A DNA stretch of 64,000 bases from contig NZ_FQVI01000004.1 of the NCBI RefSeq assembly GCF_900129135.1, positions 124,001 through 188,000 of the forward strand. The letters are read 5' to 3'. Position 1 is the stretch's first letter. Every line of letters begins with the position of its first letter. Source of the stretch: Lactonifactor longoviformis DSM 17459. GTDB lineage: Bacteria > Bacillota > Clostridia > Lachnospirales > Lachnospiraceae. Of this stretch, positions 8,657-16,223 are shown in pieces. The notes under the pieces were generated by a model, which worked only from the letters and a program-made list of their open reading frames with translations, was not told where the DNA came from and searched no databases. The position numbers and the translations under genes were made by a program.

Positions 8657-9178
8657 TCAATACCTTTCTCTGTGAATCTTGGCAGTCTCTACTTCCGCAA
8701 GGGTATGGGGGGTTGGATGTTCTGCAGGAATCCCCAGAGAGAGGATTGCTTCTAATTTAAAGTTCTCCGGATAGTGAAGAAGCTGTCTCAGATATTCCTC
8801 CGCGGTACCCTTTTCGGCTTCCCGGAGACGGCCCTGTATCCAGCAGCTTCCTATCCCCAGACTGTCCGCCATAAGGTGCATATTGGACATAGCTATGGAA
8901 CAGTCCTCTGTCCACACATCCGTCTTCCCTGCATCTGCGATTACAACAACGGCACAGTCTGCACCTTCCAGCATCTTTGCCGCTCCCACCCTGCAGCCTG
9001 ACATTGCTCTCAGGGTCTCTCTATTTCTTACTGCAATAAACTCCCAGGGGCGGATTCCCCGGCCGGATGCAGACAGCAGACCCGCCTGCAGAATCATCTC
9101 CAGCTTTTCCTCGGGCACCTCCTCCTGTGTATATTTCCTGATACTTCTGCGCTTTTTCATAAGTTCCAGTAATTCCAT
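8657..9178 (-). CDS. Nitroreductase family FMN oxidoreductase
   Basis: FMN-dependent NAD(P)H oxidoreductase-like protein, 173 residues, the short form of the family. The phosphate-binding start KKRRSIRKYT, the loop LLSASGRGIRPWEF and the glycine motif near SLGIGSCWIQGRLRE are visible; the C-terminus SLGIPAEHP is typical of the clostridial subgroup. Dimer, cytosolic. Placed between the thioesterase and yaiI, about 10-16 bp from each, so the three are likely one transcript. Substrate not predictable; many such proteins reduce nitro compounds or quinones. Confidence 0.9.
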   Translation of the reverse strand: MELLELMKKRRSIRKYTQEEVPEEKLEMILQAGLLSASGRGIRPWEFIAVRNRETLRAMSGCRVGAAKMLEGADCAVVVIADAGKTDVWTEDCSIAMSNMHLMADSLGIGSCWIQGRLREAEKGTAEEYLRQLLHYPENFKLEAILSLGIPAEHPTPHTLAEVETAKIHRERY

Positions 9179-9194
9179 TTTTCTCTCCTTTCTG

Positions 9195-9590
9195 CTATTT
9201 ATGGTACCCGGTTGTCAGCACCGCAGCAACCGCATTGCCAAGTTCGTCGTAGACATTCATCTGATAACAGCAGGTGGTGCGTCCGTCCTTAATACAGACA
9301 GCTTCTGCAATCAGCTTGTCACCTTTCGGCGCCCCCAGGTATGTAATGCTGGAGTTCAGAGATACGGTGCCCATCACCTGCCAGTTGGAAGCCACTGCAA
9401 ATGCGAAATCTGCCAGGGTAAAGGATACCCCTCCCATGGCTGCTCCCATAGCATTTCTGTGTCTGCGCTCCAGAATCAGACTGCATTTTGCATAGTGGTC
9501 AGCAATCTCTTCTATGACCGCGCCATTTTCTGTTGCAAACCGGTCTCCCTCAAATAATTTTCTGACTCTCTCTAATGTCTGTTTGTCCAT
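9195..9590 (-). CDS. PaaI-like hotdog thioesterase
   Basis: Hotdog-fold acyl-CoA thioesterase-like protein of 131 residues. The family motif is RNAMGAAMGGVSFTLADFAFAVA: the central helix with the conserved Gly and Asp used for thioester hydrolysis. It is followed by STITYLGAPKGDKLIAEA-type strands. The ATG at 9590 has GGAGG 6 bp upstream; the longer reading from 9632 lacks a site. First gene of the thioesterase-nitroreductase-yaiI group in the element. Natural substrate unknown. Confidence 0.88.
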   Translation of the reverse strand: MDKQTLERVRKLFEGDRFATENGAVIEEIADHYAKCSLILERRHRNAMGAAMGGVSFTLADFAFAVASNWQVMGTVSLNSSITYLGAPKGDKLIAEAVCIKDGRTTCCYQMNVYDELGNAVAAVLTTGYHK

Positions 9591-9698
9591 ATTTTCCTCC
9601 GAGTATTCACCTGCTCTGTACAGCGGGTGCATTGTATCTGATATTTGTATGTTGTTTTTAATTTTAGCACAATTTTCTTCTTTTTGCCACGTAAAAGG

Positions 9699-9736
9699 AA
9701 CCGGCAGCCTCTGGATTGCTCAGAGTCCTGCCGGTT
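9699..9736. terminator. Hairpin terminator at the recombinase 3' end
   Basis: AACCGGCAG (9699-9707) pairs with CTGCCGGTT (9728-9736), with an inner CTCTG/CAGAG pairing. It is followed by TTTTTT on the plus strand and by a weaker CCTTTT on the minus strand. The left arm, read on the minus strand, covers the last codons of the recombinase. It probably ends recombinase transcription before the thioesterase operon. Confidence 0.65.
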
Positions 9737-11351
9737 TTTTCTCTTTCCTGAGTAATTTTATTTCCAATAATTTTGTAGTATAGTTTTCCCCTCTTCCACT
9801 GGTTCTGATTTTCATATGGAAACCTACGGGCAGGCATTTTAGCCAGACAGCCATCGTATTATGGTCATATATAATTATTTTTTCAAGAATCTCTCTGTAT
9901 ATGCTCTCCCTGGCGGATGGAATATTCAGCATCTCATCCAGCAGCTCCCTGTAATGACATACCTCACAGAAATCACCGGATACTACTCCTGCTTTTTCCT
10001 CTGCAGTGTGAATCTGACGATTTACAGTCTCGATTTTTTCTTCATACCACCCGGTCTGCTTTCTTAAGTCTTCTCTGCTCAGCATTCCCTCCAAAAACAA
10101 ATCAATAGCCTTTCGTTTTTTTTCTTCCAGTGCCTCTCTTTTCCTCGTCAGCCGCTCCATTTCCATCCGTTCCCCCTCAGCAGGCTTCAATTTACGCAGA
10201 TTTATAAGCACTTCTTCCTTCAGGGAATTCCATGATACCGGCACCCGGGCAGCTGCAAAGTCCATACAGCTTAACAGGGCATTCTCACTGACCGTCTGAT
10301 TATCGCACCCGGCCTTTCTCCCCAAATCGTCTGTTTTTTCTCTTCCATACCCCGCATTGGCACTGCATCTCCACGCTTTATACAGGCTTCCGTCCTTTCT
10401 CTTTTTTGTGCGGCTGACAAAGCTTCGGCCGCATCTGCCGCATATTAGCTTACCGCTGCACCAGTAACGGCTGCTGTGTTTCTGCTGTTCCCCGGCCTTA
10501 AACGTTCTTGCCCTCAGTGCTTCCTGGGTGCGGTTCCAAAGCTCCCTGTGGATAATCGGAGCATGGTGATCGGTTATATATATCTTTTCTTCTTCTCCTC
10601 TGTTGTATTTTTTCTTATGTGTGAGATAATCCGGCGTAATTGTTTTTTTCTGACAGAGGTCACCTACGTATTTCTCATTTTTCAGGATACGCAGTATAGA
10701 GGCATTGCTCCACAGAAGGCCGCTTTTTGAGGGAAATCCCTCCTCAAAAAGCTCTCTTGCTATGACATAGGTTCCTTTTTCCTCGTTCGTATATTTATGG
10801 AAAATAGCCCTCACAATCCGGGCCTCCTCCTCAATAATATACAGCTTTCCATCCTTCACTTCATATCCCAGAAGCTCTCTTCCAAATACAACGCCCTGTT
10901 CCATCCTCCGTTTTTGTCCCCACTTTACTCTCTCTGAGGTTTTGCGGCTCTCCTCCTGAGCAATGCTGGCCATAATGGTAAGGCGCAGTTCTCCATCCTG
11001 TTCTCTGGTATCAATGTTGTCTATGGTAAAGATAACTCCAATCTTATATTCCTTTAATTTTCTTGTATAATACAGGGTATCTACAGTGTTTCTTGCGAAT
11101 CTGCTGACCTCTTTGGTCAGAATCAGGTCCATATTCCCAGCCATGGCATCTTGTATCATACGTTTAAAGCCTTCCCGCTTAGCTGTCTGAGTGCCGCTCA
11201 TCCCCTCGTCATAATAAATGCCCACAAGCTCCCAGTCTGAATGACTCCTGATATACTCTGAGAAGTACCTGCGCTGACTCACCAGAGAATTAGCCTGATC
11301 CACATGTTCCGTGGAAACTCTGCAGTAAGCGGCAACCTTTAGCTTTTTCAC
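9720..11351 (-). CDS. Large serine recombinase of the cotJC element
   Basis: Site-specific DNA recombinase of 543 residues, full length for the large serine integrase family (SpoIVCA, SprA, phage integrases). The catalytic N-domain has the nucleophile Ser13 in YCRVSTEHVDQ, the arginines in LTKEVSRFARN and the helix MASIAQEESRKTSERVKWG. The recombinase domain (about 165-290) contains YEVKDGKLYIIEEEARIVR and NEKYVGDLCQKK. A zinc-ribbon domain (about 305-365) has Cys pairs in LICGRCG and later WRC and GCDN. A coiled coil follows (about 385-455, KREALEEKKRKA). No truncation or lost catalytic residue. It lies at the right end of the element, transcribed leftward, and overlaps the 62-residue ORF upstream by ATGA. 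I infer that it excises the element to restore cotJC. Confidence 0.96.
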   Translation of the reverse strand: MKKLKVAAYCRVSTEHVDQANSLVSQRRYFSEYIRSHSDWELVGIYYDEGMSGTQTAKREGFKRMIQDAMAGNMDLILTKEVSRFARNTVDTLYYTRKLKEYKIGVIFTIDNIDTREQDGELRLTIMASIAQEESRKTSERVKWGQKRRMEQGVVFGRELLGYEVKDGKLYIIEEEARIVRAIFHKYTNEEKGTYVIARELFEEGFPSKSGLLWSNASILRILKNEKYVGDLCQKKTITPDYLTHKKKYNRGEEEKIYITDHHAPIIHRELWNRTQEALRARTFKAGEQQKHSSRYWCSGKLICGRCGRSFVSRTKKRKDGSLYKAWRCSANAGYGREKTDDLGRKAGCDNQTVSENALLSCMDFAAARVPVSWNSLKEEVLINLRKLKPAEGERMEMERLTRKREALEEKKRKAIDLFLEGMLSREDLRKQTGWYEEKIETVNRQIHTAEEKAGVVSGDFCEVCHYRELLDEMLNIPSARESIYREILEKIIIYDHNTMAVWLKCLPVGFHMKIRTSGRGENYTTKLLEIKLLRKEKKPAGL

Positions 11352-11536
11352 AGCACACTGCTCTCTTTTATTAGCAGATCTAGCTGAGACTCCGTCAGTA
11401 CATTTTTTTTATAGAGTTCTTTGTAAACCCCAATTTTAATTAGTTTTTCCAATTCTTTGCGCTGTATCTCTGACACCTCAACGCTCTGCTCATTGTTGCT
11501 GTTCGTCGATTGCCTGGACCTGCCGTAATCTGGCAT
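11348..11536 (-). CDS. 62-residue recombinase-linked small protein, possible directionality factor
   Basis: Small soluble protein, translationally coupled to the recombinase (stop and start overlap) and preceded by AGGAGTGAG. After a polar N-terminus it is mainly helical and basic (EIQRKELEKLIKIGVYKELYKKN) and ends in LTESQLDLLIKE, which resembles a SHOCT-type short helical motif. I recognise no characterised homologue. Serine-integrase systems need a small recombination directionality factor for excision, such as SprB (58 residues) in SPbeta. Size, linkage, charge and the shared sigma-E-like promoter make this the candidate, by inference only. It could alternatively be a structural partner of the recombinase. 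Confidence 0.72.
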   Translation of the reverse strand: MPDYGRSRQSTNSNNEQSVEVSEIQRKELEKLIKIGVYKELYKKNVLTESQLDLLIKESSVL

Positions 11537-11565
11537 TTATCTCACTCCTAAAGCTGCATTACTAA

Positions 11566-11594
11566 AATATATGCCATACAGCTAGGCCATAGTC
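11566..11594 (-). promoter_or_regulatory. Sigma-E-like promoter of the recombinase operon
   Basis: On the minus strand GACTATG (11594-11588), a 14-bp spacer and CATATATT (11573-11566). The -10 matches 7 of 8 and the -35 5 of 7 positions of the sigma-E consensus. The predicted start near 11558 gives a leader of about 20 nt with the ribosome site at 11550-11541. No convincing sigma-A hexamers were seen here. spoIVCA of the Bacillus skin element is known to be sigma-E dependent. Confidence 0.45.
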
Positions 11595-11604
11595 CGGGGC
11601 TTAT

Positions 11605-11652
11605 GGGGCAAAATCGGCTGCGATATAGGTACAGAAGAACTGGCACACCTGG
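11605..11652 (+). other. attR of the cotJC intervening element
   Basis: Right junction. Core CGATATAGG at 11621-11629 with GG at 11628-11629. The element-side arm 11605-11627 begins GGGGCAA, the inverse of TTGCCCC at the left end (2633-2639). To the right the sequence is normal cotJC coding sequence in the frame of the 5' part. Confidence 0.85.
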
Positions 11653-12068
11653 AGATGGTATCCACCATCGTTCATCAGCTCACAAAGGACCTGACTCCGG
11701 AAGAAATTATGCAGCAAGGCTTCCAGAACTACTACGTAGACCATACCGTAGGCATCTGGCCCCAGGCTGCAGGAGGGGTACCTTTCAATGCATGCGAATT
11801 CCAGTCAAAAGGGGATCCCATCACAGACTTATTCGAAGACATGGCTGCAGAACAGAAAGCCAGATCGACCTACGACAACATTCTGCGACTGGTAAAGGAT
11901 CCTGAGGTTGCAGATCCTATCCGTTTCCTGAGAGCCAGAGAAGTTGTACACTTCCAGAGATTCGGAGAAGCTCTGAGAACCGTTCAGGAAGAACTGGACT
12001 GCAAAAACTTTTACGCTTTTAATCCCAGCTTTGATTTTCCAAAAAAATCTGGCTGTGACTGCAAATAA
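11622..12068 (+). CDS. cotJC: CotJC 3' part: C-terminal 145 residues of the interrupted manganese-catalase coat protein
   Basis: Reading from GAT-ATA-GGT at the core, the frame continues as a normal CotJC (DIGTEELAHLEM, GVPFNACEFQSKGDP, DMAAEQKARSTY, FLRAREVVHFQRF) to a Cys-containing end. Joined at the core to the part at 2432-2617 it gives 207 residues, full family length. The Mn ligands are then Glu35, Glu65, His68, Glu136 and His169; the 33-residue spacing of the last pair equals that of Lactobacillus plantarum catalase (Glu148/His181). This part alone has no ribosome site or start at its natural N-terminus (the first in-frame ATG, 11655, is internal), so it should be silent until excision. 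No frameshift or internal stop, which argues for selection on the rejoined gene. Confidence 0.93.
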   Translation, partial: DIGTEELAHLEMVSTIVHQLTKDLTPEEIMQQGFQNYYVDHTVGIWPQAAGGVPFNACEFQSKGDPITDLFEDMAAEQKARSTYDNILRLVKDPEVADPIRFLRAREVVHFQRFGEALRTVQEELDCKNFYAFNPSFDFPKKSGCDCK

Positions 12069-12091
12069 GCAGAATGCGGCCCTCCGGGCGC

Positions 12092-12130
12092 AAAAAGCCA
12101 CCGGGATTATTTCCTTCCCGGTGGCTTTTT
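12092..12130. terminator. Bidirectional terminator between cotJC and the SDR gene
   Basis: A 15-bp perfect stem, AAAAAGCCACCGGGA (12092-12106) with TCCCGGTGGCTTTTT (12116-12130), 9-nt loop. A/T tracts on both sides let it end cotJC on the plus strand and the convergent SDR operon on the minus strand. Confidence 0.85.
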
Positions 12131-12154
12131 GATCATTTCCTTATGTTTATATTC

Positions 12155-12940
12155 TTAGCAGAGAGCATCCATGCCTCCGTCCAGACGGATTCCTGACCCC
12201 ATAATATGGGAGGATAGATCAGAGGCAAGATAGAGGGCAAGATTTGCTACTTCCTCCGGCCTGCAGTACCTTTTATCCAGATAATCCTTACCGAATATTT
12301 CTTCACACTCTTTATGTGTCTTTGTATCTCCAAAGGTGTTTTTTTCAATCCTGCTAATCATGGGTGTATCTACTCCTCCAGGACAGATATAATTACAGTG
12401 CACTCCGTGAGGGCCAAGTTCCAGAGCTACGGATTTCGTCAGTCCGGCAACCGCATGCTTGGATGAACAATAGGCGCTCATTCCGGCAGCGGTAGTATAA
12501 CTTCCATTAGATGCAATGGTAACAATTGCGCCGCTTCCCTGTTTTACCAGATAGGGAGCTGCGTATTTCATGGCATACATAACGCCGAATACATTGACAT
12601 TGTAGACTGCCATATAAGACGCAAAGGTGCAGTCCGCGATTTCCTCGTATTTCCCCTCGTATCCGGAATTCGGCACAAGGACATCTATCCTTCCAAACTG
12701 CTGATAAGCCCCGTCGATCCAGGCCTTCACCTCTTCTGGTTTCGTGACGTCGGCCACAAATGTTTTCAAATTTTCCGGAGCAATATCCAGATTCTTAACA
12801 AAAGCATCCAACTTTGCCTGACTTGTAGATGAGATTGCCAGTCTGCAGCCCTCCCCCGCAAAAGCCCTGCAGAGCGCCTGCCCTATCCCACCAGTGCATC
12901 CATTAATGGCGACGACTTTATTTTGCAGATTTAAGTCCAT
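12155..12940 (-). CDS. Short-chain dehydrogenase/reductase (SDR 1)
   Basis: NAD(P)-dependent alcohol or ketone oxidoreductase of the classical SDR family, 261 residues. Cofactor motif GCTGGIGQA near the N-terminus, VPNSG in place of the usual NNAG, catalytic Ser in TIASNGSY, Tyr-x3-Lys in YCSSK, and the C-terminal LDGGMDALC. Last gene of a four-gene minus-strand operon (SDR 2, flavin reductase, MFS, SDR 1), which suggests that it oxidises or reduces a hydroxyl of the same compound. It lacks close resemblance to BaiA or the 7-beta bile-acid enzymes that I can recall, so no substrate is assigned. Confidence 0.9.
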   Translation of the reverse strand: MDLNLQNKVVAINGCTGGIGQALCRAFAGEGCRLAISSTSQAKLDAFVKNLDIAPENLKTFVADVTKPEEVKAWIDGAYQQFGRIDVLVPNSGYEGKYEEIADCTFASYMAVYNVNVFGVMYAMKYAAPYLVKQGSGAIVTIASNGSYTTAAGMSAYCSSKHAVAGLTKSVALELGPHGVHCNYICPGGVDTPMISRIEKNTFGDTKTHKECEEIFGKDYLDKRYCRPEEVANLALYLASDLSSHIMGSGIRLDGGMDALC

Positions 12941-12955
12941 AAATACCTCCTCCTT

Positions 12956-14218
12956 CTATTCTCGAAGCTGTTTTTTTAAGGGTGACAATTTTAATGCTGC
13001 CAGCAGCAGTATCATCCCAATACCGGTTGTCACGGCAAATACGATCCAGGCAAGGCCCATACCTCCCTTTGAAGCCAGAAGCGCCGCCATTACCGGGGAC
13101 GCCAGAGCCTGGCCAATATATACGGCAACCATCAAAGTTGCGGAGATCTGCGCAAATTCTTTTGCACCGAATGCTGCCGTTCCTACAAAAGAAGGAATGC
13201 TTGCACAAACCGGATAAGCGGCGGCAGCAAAGATTACCGTCAGTACCATAAGATACGTGGCGCCGCTGACAGGCCATAATACCATACAGATAAAAGTAAG
13301 AATAAATGCAGCACACACATAGACAATGAAACCGCTTGTTCCAAGCTTATTGGAAATTGTTCCGGCTGCCATCAAAAGCAGTCCCGCCAGAAGCAGATAG
13401 ATGGCATTCCAGTTTGCGGCCCCGGTTGCCGTCATTCCATTCATCTGCCACCAGGTTGGCGCATAGGACAGATATGCTGTTCCCCCTATTGTCGAGAAGA
13501 GCAGTGCTGCCACAAGCACTTTAAATGAAGTGGACGATACGGCTTCTTTATAGGATACCCCCGGCAGTTCTGCCGCTTCTGTCTGTGCAAAGGCACTGTC
13601 CCAGCCCAAAGGCTTTTGTCCCTTTTCCTCTGTTGTCTTAATCAGGAACAGTACTGCAGACAAACCAATGATCAGCACGAGTACTGAGAGTACGCGATAG
13701 CAGTTTTTATAATCTGTTACCTTAAATAATTGTCCTGCCAGAAAAACCCACACTGCTGCTCCGATGCCCGCGCCAGAAAGTACCATGCCGGTAATCTGTG
13801 CCCGTTTTTCTACAAACCACTCCGCAATCACCGATGAACAGACCGCATGAGTGCCGAATGTTATAGAAAAGGAAGCCAGTGCACCGGCCAAATACATAAG
13901 AATCAGGCTTTGAACATTCGCCCCCGGTGTCACAAAGGTATACAACTGCATATGTGCCGCACACGCAAGTATAGAGATAAACATAGTTTTCCGTGCCCCC
14001 AGTTTTCCGAGGGCTTTAATGGCTGCCAGACTCAGCACTACATTGCATATAGTGTTTACCGTACCAATCTGGCCTACAGCACCGATAGAGTGCTCACTGT
14101 AAGCAGACAGAGATGCCAGGAAAGTTCCCAGGGTGGTACAAGCCCCCAGATTAACAAAAATCACAAGAAATGCCCCCACTGCCGCTTTATAACCAAAAAA
14201 TCCTTTTTCTGTCTTCAC
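12956..14218 (-). CDS. MFS transporter
   Basis: Twelve-helix major facilitator of 420 residues, resembling the oxalate/formate-antiporter and monocarboxylate-like branch (conserved KLGARKTMF loop after TM2). I choose the GTG at 14218, with AAGGAGG 5 bp upstream, over the ATG at 14278, which would start inside the preceding flavin-reductase gene. It lies between the flavin reductase (25 bp) and SDR 1 (15 bp), so it probably imports the substrate or exports the product of the pathway. Confidence 0.88.
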   Translation of the reverse strand: MKTEKGFFGYKAAVGAFLVIFVNLGACTTLGTFLASLSAYSEHSIGAVGQIGTVNTICNVVLSLAAIKALGKLGARKTMFISILACAAHMQLYTFVTPGANVQSLILMYLAGALASFSITFGTHAVCSSVIAEWFVEKRAQITGMVLSGAGIGAAVWVFLAGQLFKVTDYKNCYRVLSVLVLIIGLSAVLFLIKTTEEKGQKPLGWDSAFAQTEAAELPGVSYKEAVSSTSFKVLVAALLFSTIGGTAYLSYAPTWWQMNGMTATGAANWNAIYLLLAGLLLMAAGTISNKLGTSGFIVYVCAAFILTFICMVLWPVSGATYLMVLTVIFAAAAYPVCASIPSFVGTAAFGAKEFAQISATLMVAVYIGQALASPVMAALLASKGGMGLAWIVFAVTTGIGMILLLAALKLSPLKKQLRE

Positions 14219-14243
14219 CTTGTCCTCCTTGTGTTTTTCTTCC

Positions 14244-16184
14244 TTATTGGAGCGCCATCGCAGCATAGAAGCCTTCACGGATTGCTTTGCCTGCTTTTCC
14301 CGCCTTCAGACAGTCTCCGATTAAAGTCGTCTTCAGAGGGTATTTTTCTGCAATTGCCTCAGCCACGGAGCTGTTCGGTTTTTGTCCGAATGCAGTAATT
14401 ACTCTGTCAGCCGGAAGCACCTTTTTATCCCCACCCGCGGTCTCGACAGCTACTCCTTCCTCCGTGACTCCCGACACTTTCGTATTTGTCAGGATCGTTA
14501 CTTTATATTCGGCCAGAAGTCTGTCCAGACTCAGCTTATTGATCATCATTACATCCCGGGCACAGGCATCCATCATTTCTACTATGGTAACTTTCTTCCC
14601 TTCCATAGCCAGCTCAAGGGCCGTATCACAGCCGGAAAGCCCTCCGCCGCAGACTACAACATGTTCCTCCTCAATCCCCTGGATGTGCGCCTGGGTCACA
14701 TCTATTACTTTTTTATCATCCATTCCGGATATACAGGGGACAAACGGAACGGAGCCGGTGGCTGCAAAGATCTCATCCGCCACCGCAAGGCACGGATCCT
14801 GGGGAGATACCTTTGTATTAAACTGGATCTTTACTCCCAATTTCTCCAGCTGAATCCCATACCACTCCATAAGATCGCGGATACGCTTTTTAAACGGTGC
14901 GCTGGCAATGGCTCTGAAGGTTCCTCCTATTCTGTCAGAAGCCTCATAGATTGTCACATCACATCCCCGCAGAGCAGCAACTCTGGCAGCCTCCAGCCCC
15001 CCGGGACCTGCGCCTATAACAGCAACCTTTCTTGGAGAAGGCAGCGGTGTAATCTCTAAGGAGCCTTCCATGCAAGCCTGTATATTGACCGTACAGGAAA
15101 GCTGTGTCAGTCTCCCGAAGATACGTCCGATGCACTCTTCATTACAAATCAGACAGGGACGGATGTCTTCCCTGTGCCCTGCTTTCAGCTTATTTGGAAA
15201 ATGAGGATCCGCAATCAGCTGACGTCCGAAGCTGATAATGTCTGCATTTCCTGATTCCAGCAGTTTCACTGCCGTCTCCATAGAATGGTTGCCCGCATTG
15301 ATGATTGGGATACTTACATGTTTTCTGGCCTCCTCACAGACATATGCCATACAGGCCTCGCCGGTATAACAAGTGGGAAAAATATAATCCATGGTCTCAT
15401 AGCAGCCGGAATCAATATCAATAGCATCTACCCCGGCTTGCTCCAACAGCCGGATGATAGGCATAGAATCCTCCAGGGTACGTCCGCCCTTATACATATG
15501 GTCCAGGGAGATGCGAAACAGGATCGGAAAGCAAGGTCCTACCACTTTTCGGATTGAATCTACAATCTCCGTGGCAAATCTCACCCGGTTCTCCCAGGAT
15601 CCCCCATACTCGTCCGTACGTTCATTCCACTGGGGAGAGATAAATTGATCTACCAGATACCCGGCATGACCATGTACTTCCACCGCATCAAAGCCTGCAT
15701 TTAAAGCAAACTGAGCAGCAACGGAAAAATCTTTCATTATGTCTTTAATTTCTTCTGTCTCAAGAGGACGGCAAATCATATCCGGATTGTAAAAAGAGGG
15801 ATTTGCAGATGCAGAAATCGGAACTCTCTCTCCAATATCCGGCATACCGTTTCTTCCTGTACCGCAGCTGAGCTGAAGACAAATCCTGCCTCCCCATCTG
15901 TGTATACGCTCTGTAAGAACTGTAGCCTTCGGAATAGCCCTGGTACTGTGAAGTGCCAGAGTAGGCCCTCCCTGTGCAGTTTTTTCGTTGAGGAACATGG
16001 CTCCTGTCATGATGAGTCCTGCCCCTCCTTTTGCCCTCTCCTCATAGTATCGGATGCCTTCCTCACTGTCTGTACCGTCTACCATTGGGGTAAAAGTCCC
16101 CATTCCAGACATCATGATTCTGTTTCTGAGGCGCATTCCATTGATTTTAATTGGCTGTAATAATTTATTATAATTGTAATTCAT
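14244..16184 (-). CDS. NADH:flavin oxidoreductase / FAD-dependent enone reductase (BaiCD/FadH type)
   Basis: Multidomain reductase of 646 residues. The N-terminal TIM-barrel of the old yellow enzyme family binds FMN (about 1-340; active-site helix GFDAVEVHGHAGYLVDQF). A 4Fe-4S cluster follows at CLICNEECIGR and the later Cys in QLSC. The C-terminal part has two dinucleotide folds (VAVIGAGPGGLEAAR for FAD and VVCGGGLSGCDTA for NAD(P)H). This is the architecture of 2,4-dienoyl-CoA reductase and of BaiCD/BaiH, which reduce C=C bonds conjugated to a carbonyl. Second gene of its operon. A plausible role is reduction of an enone in a steroid, bile-acid-like or plant phenolic compound; family membership is certain, substrate is not. 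Confidence 0.93.
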   Translation of the reverse strand: MNYNYNKLLQPIKINGMRLRNRIMMSGMGTFTPMVDGTDSEEGIRYYEERAKGGAGLIMTGAMFLNEKTAQGGPTLALHSTRAIPKATVLTERIHRWGGRICLQLSCGTGRNGMPDIGERVPISASANPSFYNPDMICRPLETEEIKDIMKDFSVAAQFALNAGFDAVEVHGHAGYLVDQFISPQWNERTDEYGGSWENRVRFATEIVDSIRKVVGPCFPILFRISLDHMYKGGRTLEDSMPIIRLLEQAGVDAIDIDSGCYETMDYIFPTCYTGEACMAYVCEEARKHVSIPIINAGNHSMETAVKLLESGNADIISFGRQLIADPHFPNKLKAGHREDIRPCLICNEECIGRIFGRLTQLSCTVNIQACMEGSLEITPLPSPRKVAVIGAGPGGLEAARVAALRGCDVTIYEASDRIGGTFRAIASAPFKKRIRDLMEWYGIQLEKLGVKIQFNTKVSPQDPCLAVADEIFAATGSVPFVPCISGMDDKKVIDVTQAHIQGIEEEHVVVCGGGLSGCDTALELAMEGKKVTIVEMMDACARDVMMINKLSLDRLLAEYKVTILTNTKVSGVTEEGVAVETAGGDKKVLPADRVITAFGQKPNSSVAEAIAEKYPLKTTLIGDCLKAGKAGKAIREGFYAAMALQ

Positions 16185-16223
16185 CTCACATTCTCCTTAT
16201 CTGCCTGTTATTCTTCCGTCCCT

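Larger units (their letters stand above)
2615..11627. mobile_element. 9,013-bp intervening element inserted in cotJC (skin-like)
   Basis: Everything between the two cotJC parts. It contains a LytTR two-component system and ABC exporter on the plus strand, then yaiI, nitroreductase and thioesterase genes, the large serine recombinase and a 62-residue ORF on the minus strand. Evidence: the split gene restores in frame when joined at the 9-bp core found at both ends (2608-2616 and 11621-11629). The element ends form a 23+2+23-bp dyad when joined. The recombinase is intact and terminal. No phage structural, replication or conjugation genes are present, so it does not look self-transmissible. Coordinates take the crossover to be within GG. 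Established parallels are skin in sigK and SPbeta in spsM, excised in the mother cell by serine recombinases. That this one excises during sporulation is inference. Confidence 0.88.

Noticed and set aside
2615-11627. The element as a prophage or conjugative element
   Set aside because: No capsid, tail, replication, relaxase or type IV secretion genes are present; only the recombinase and its small partner suggest mobility.
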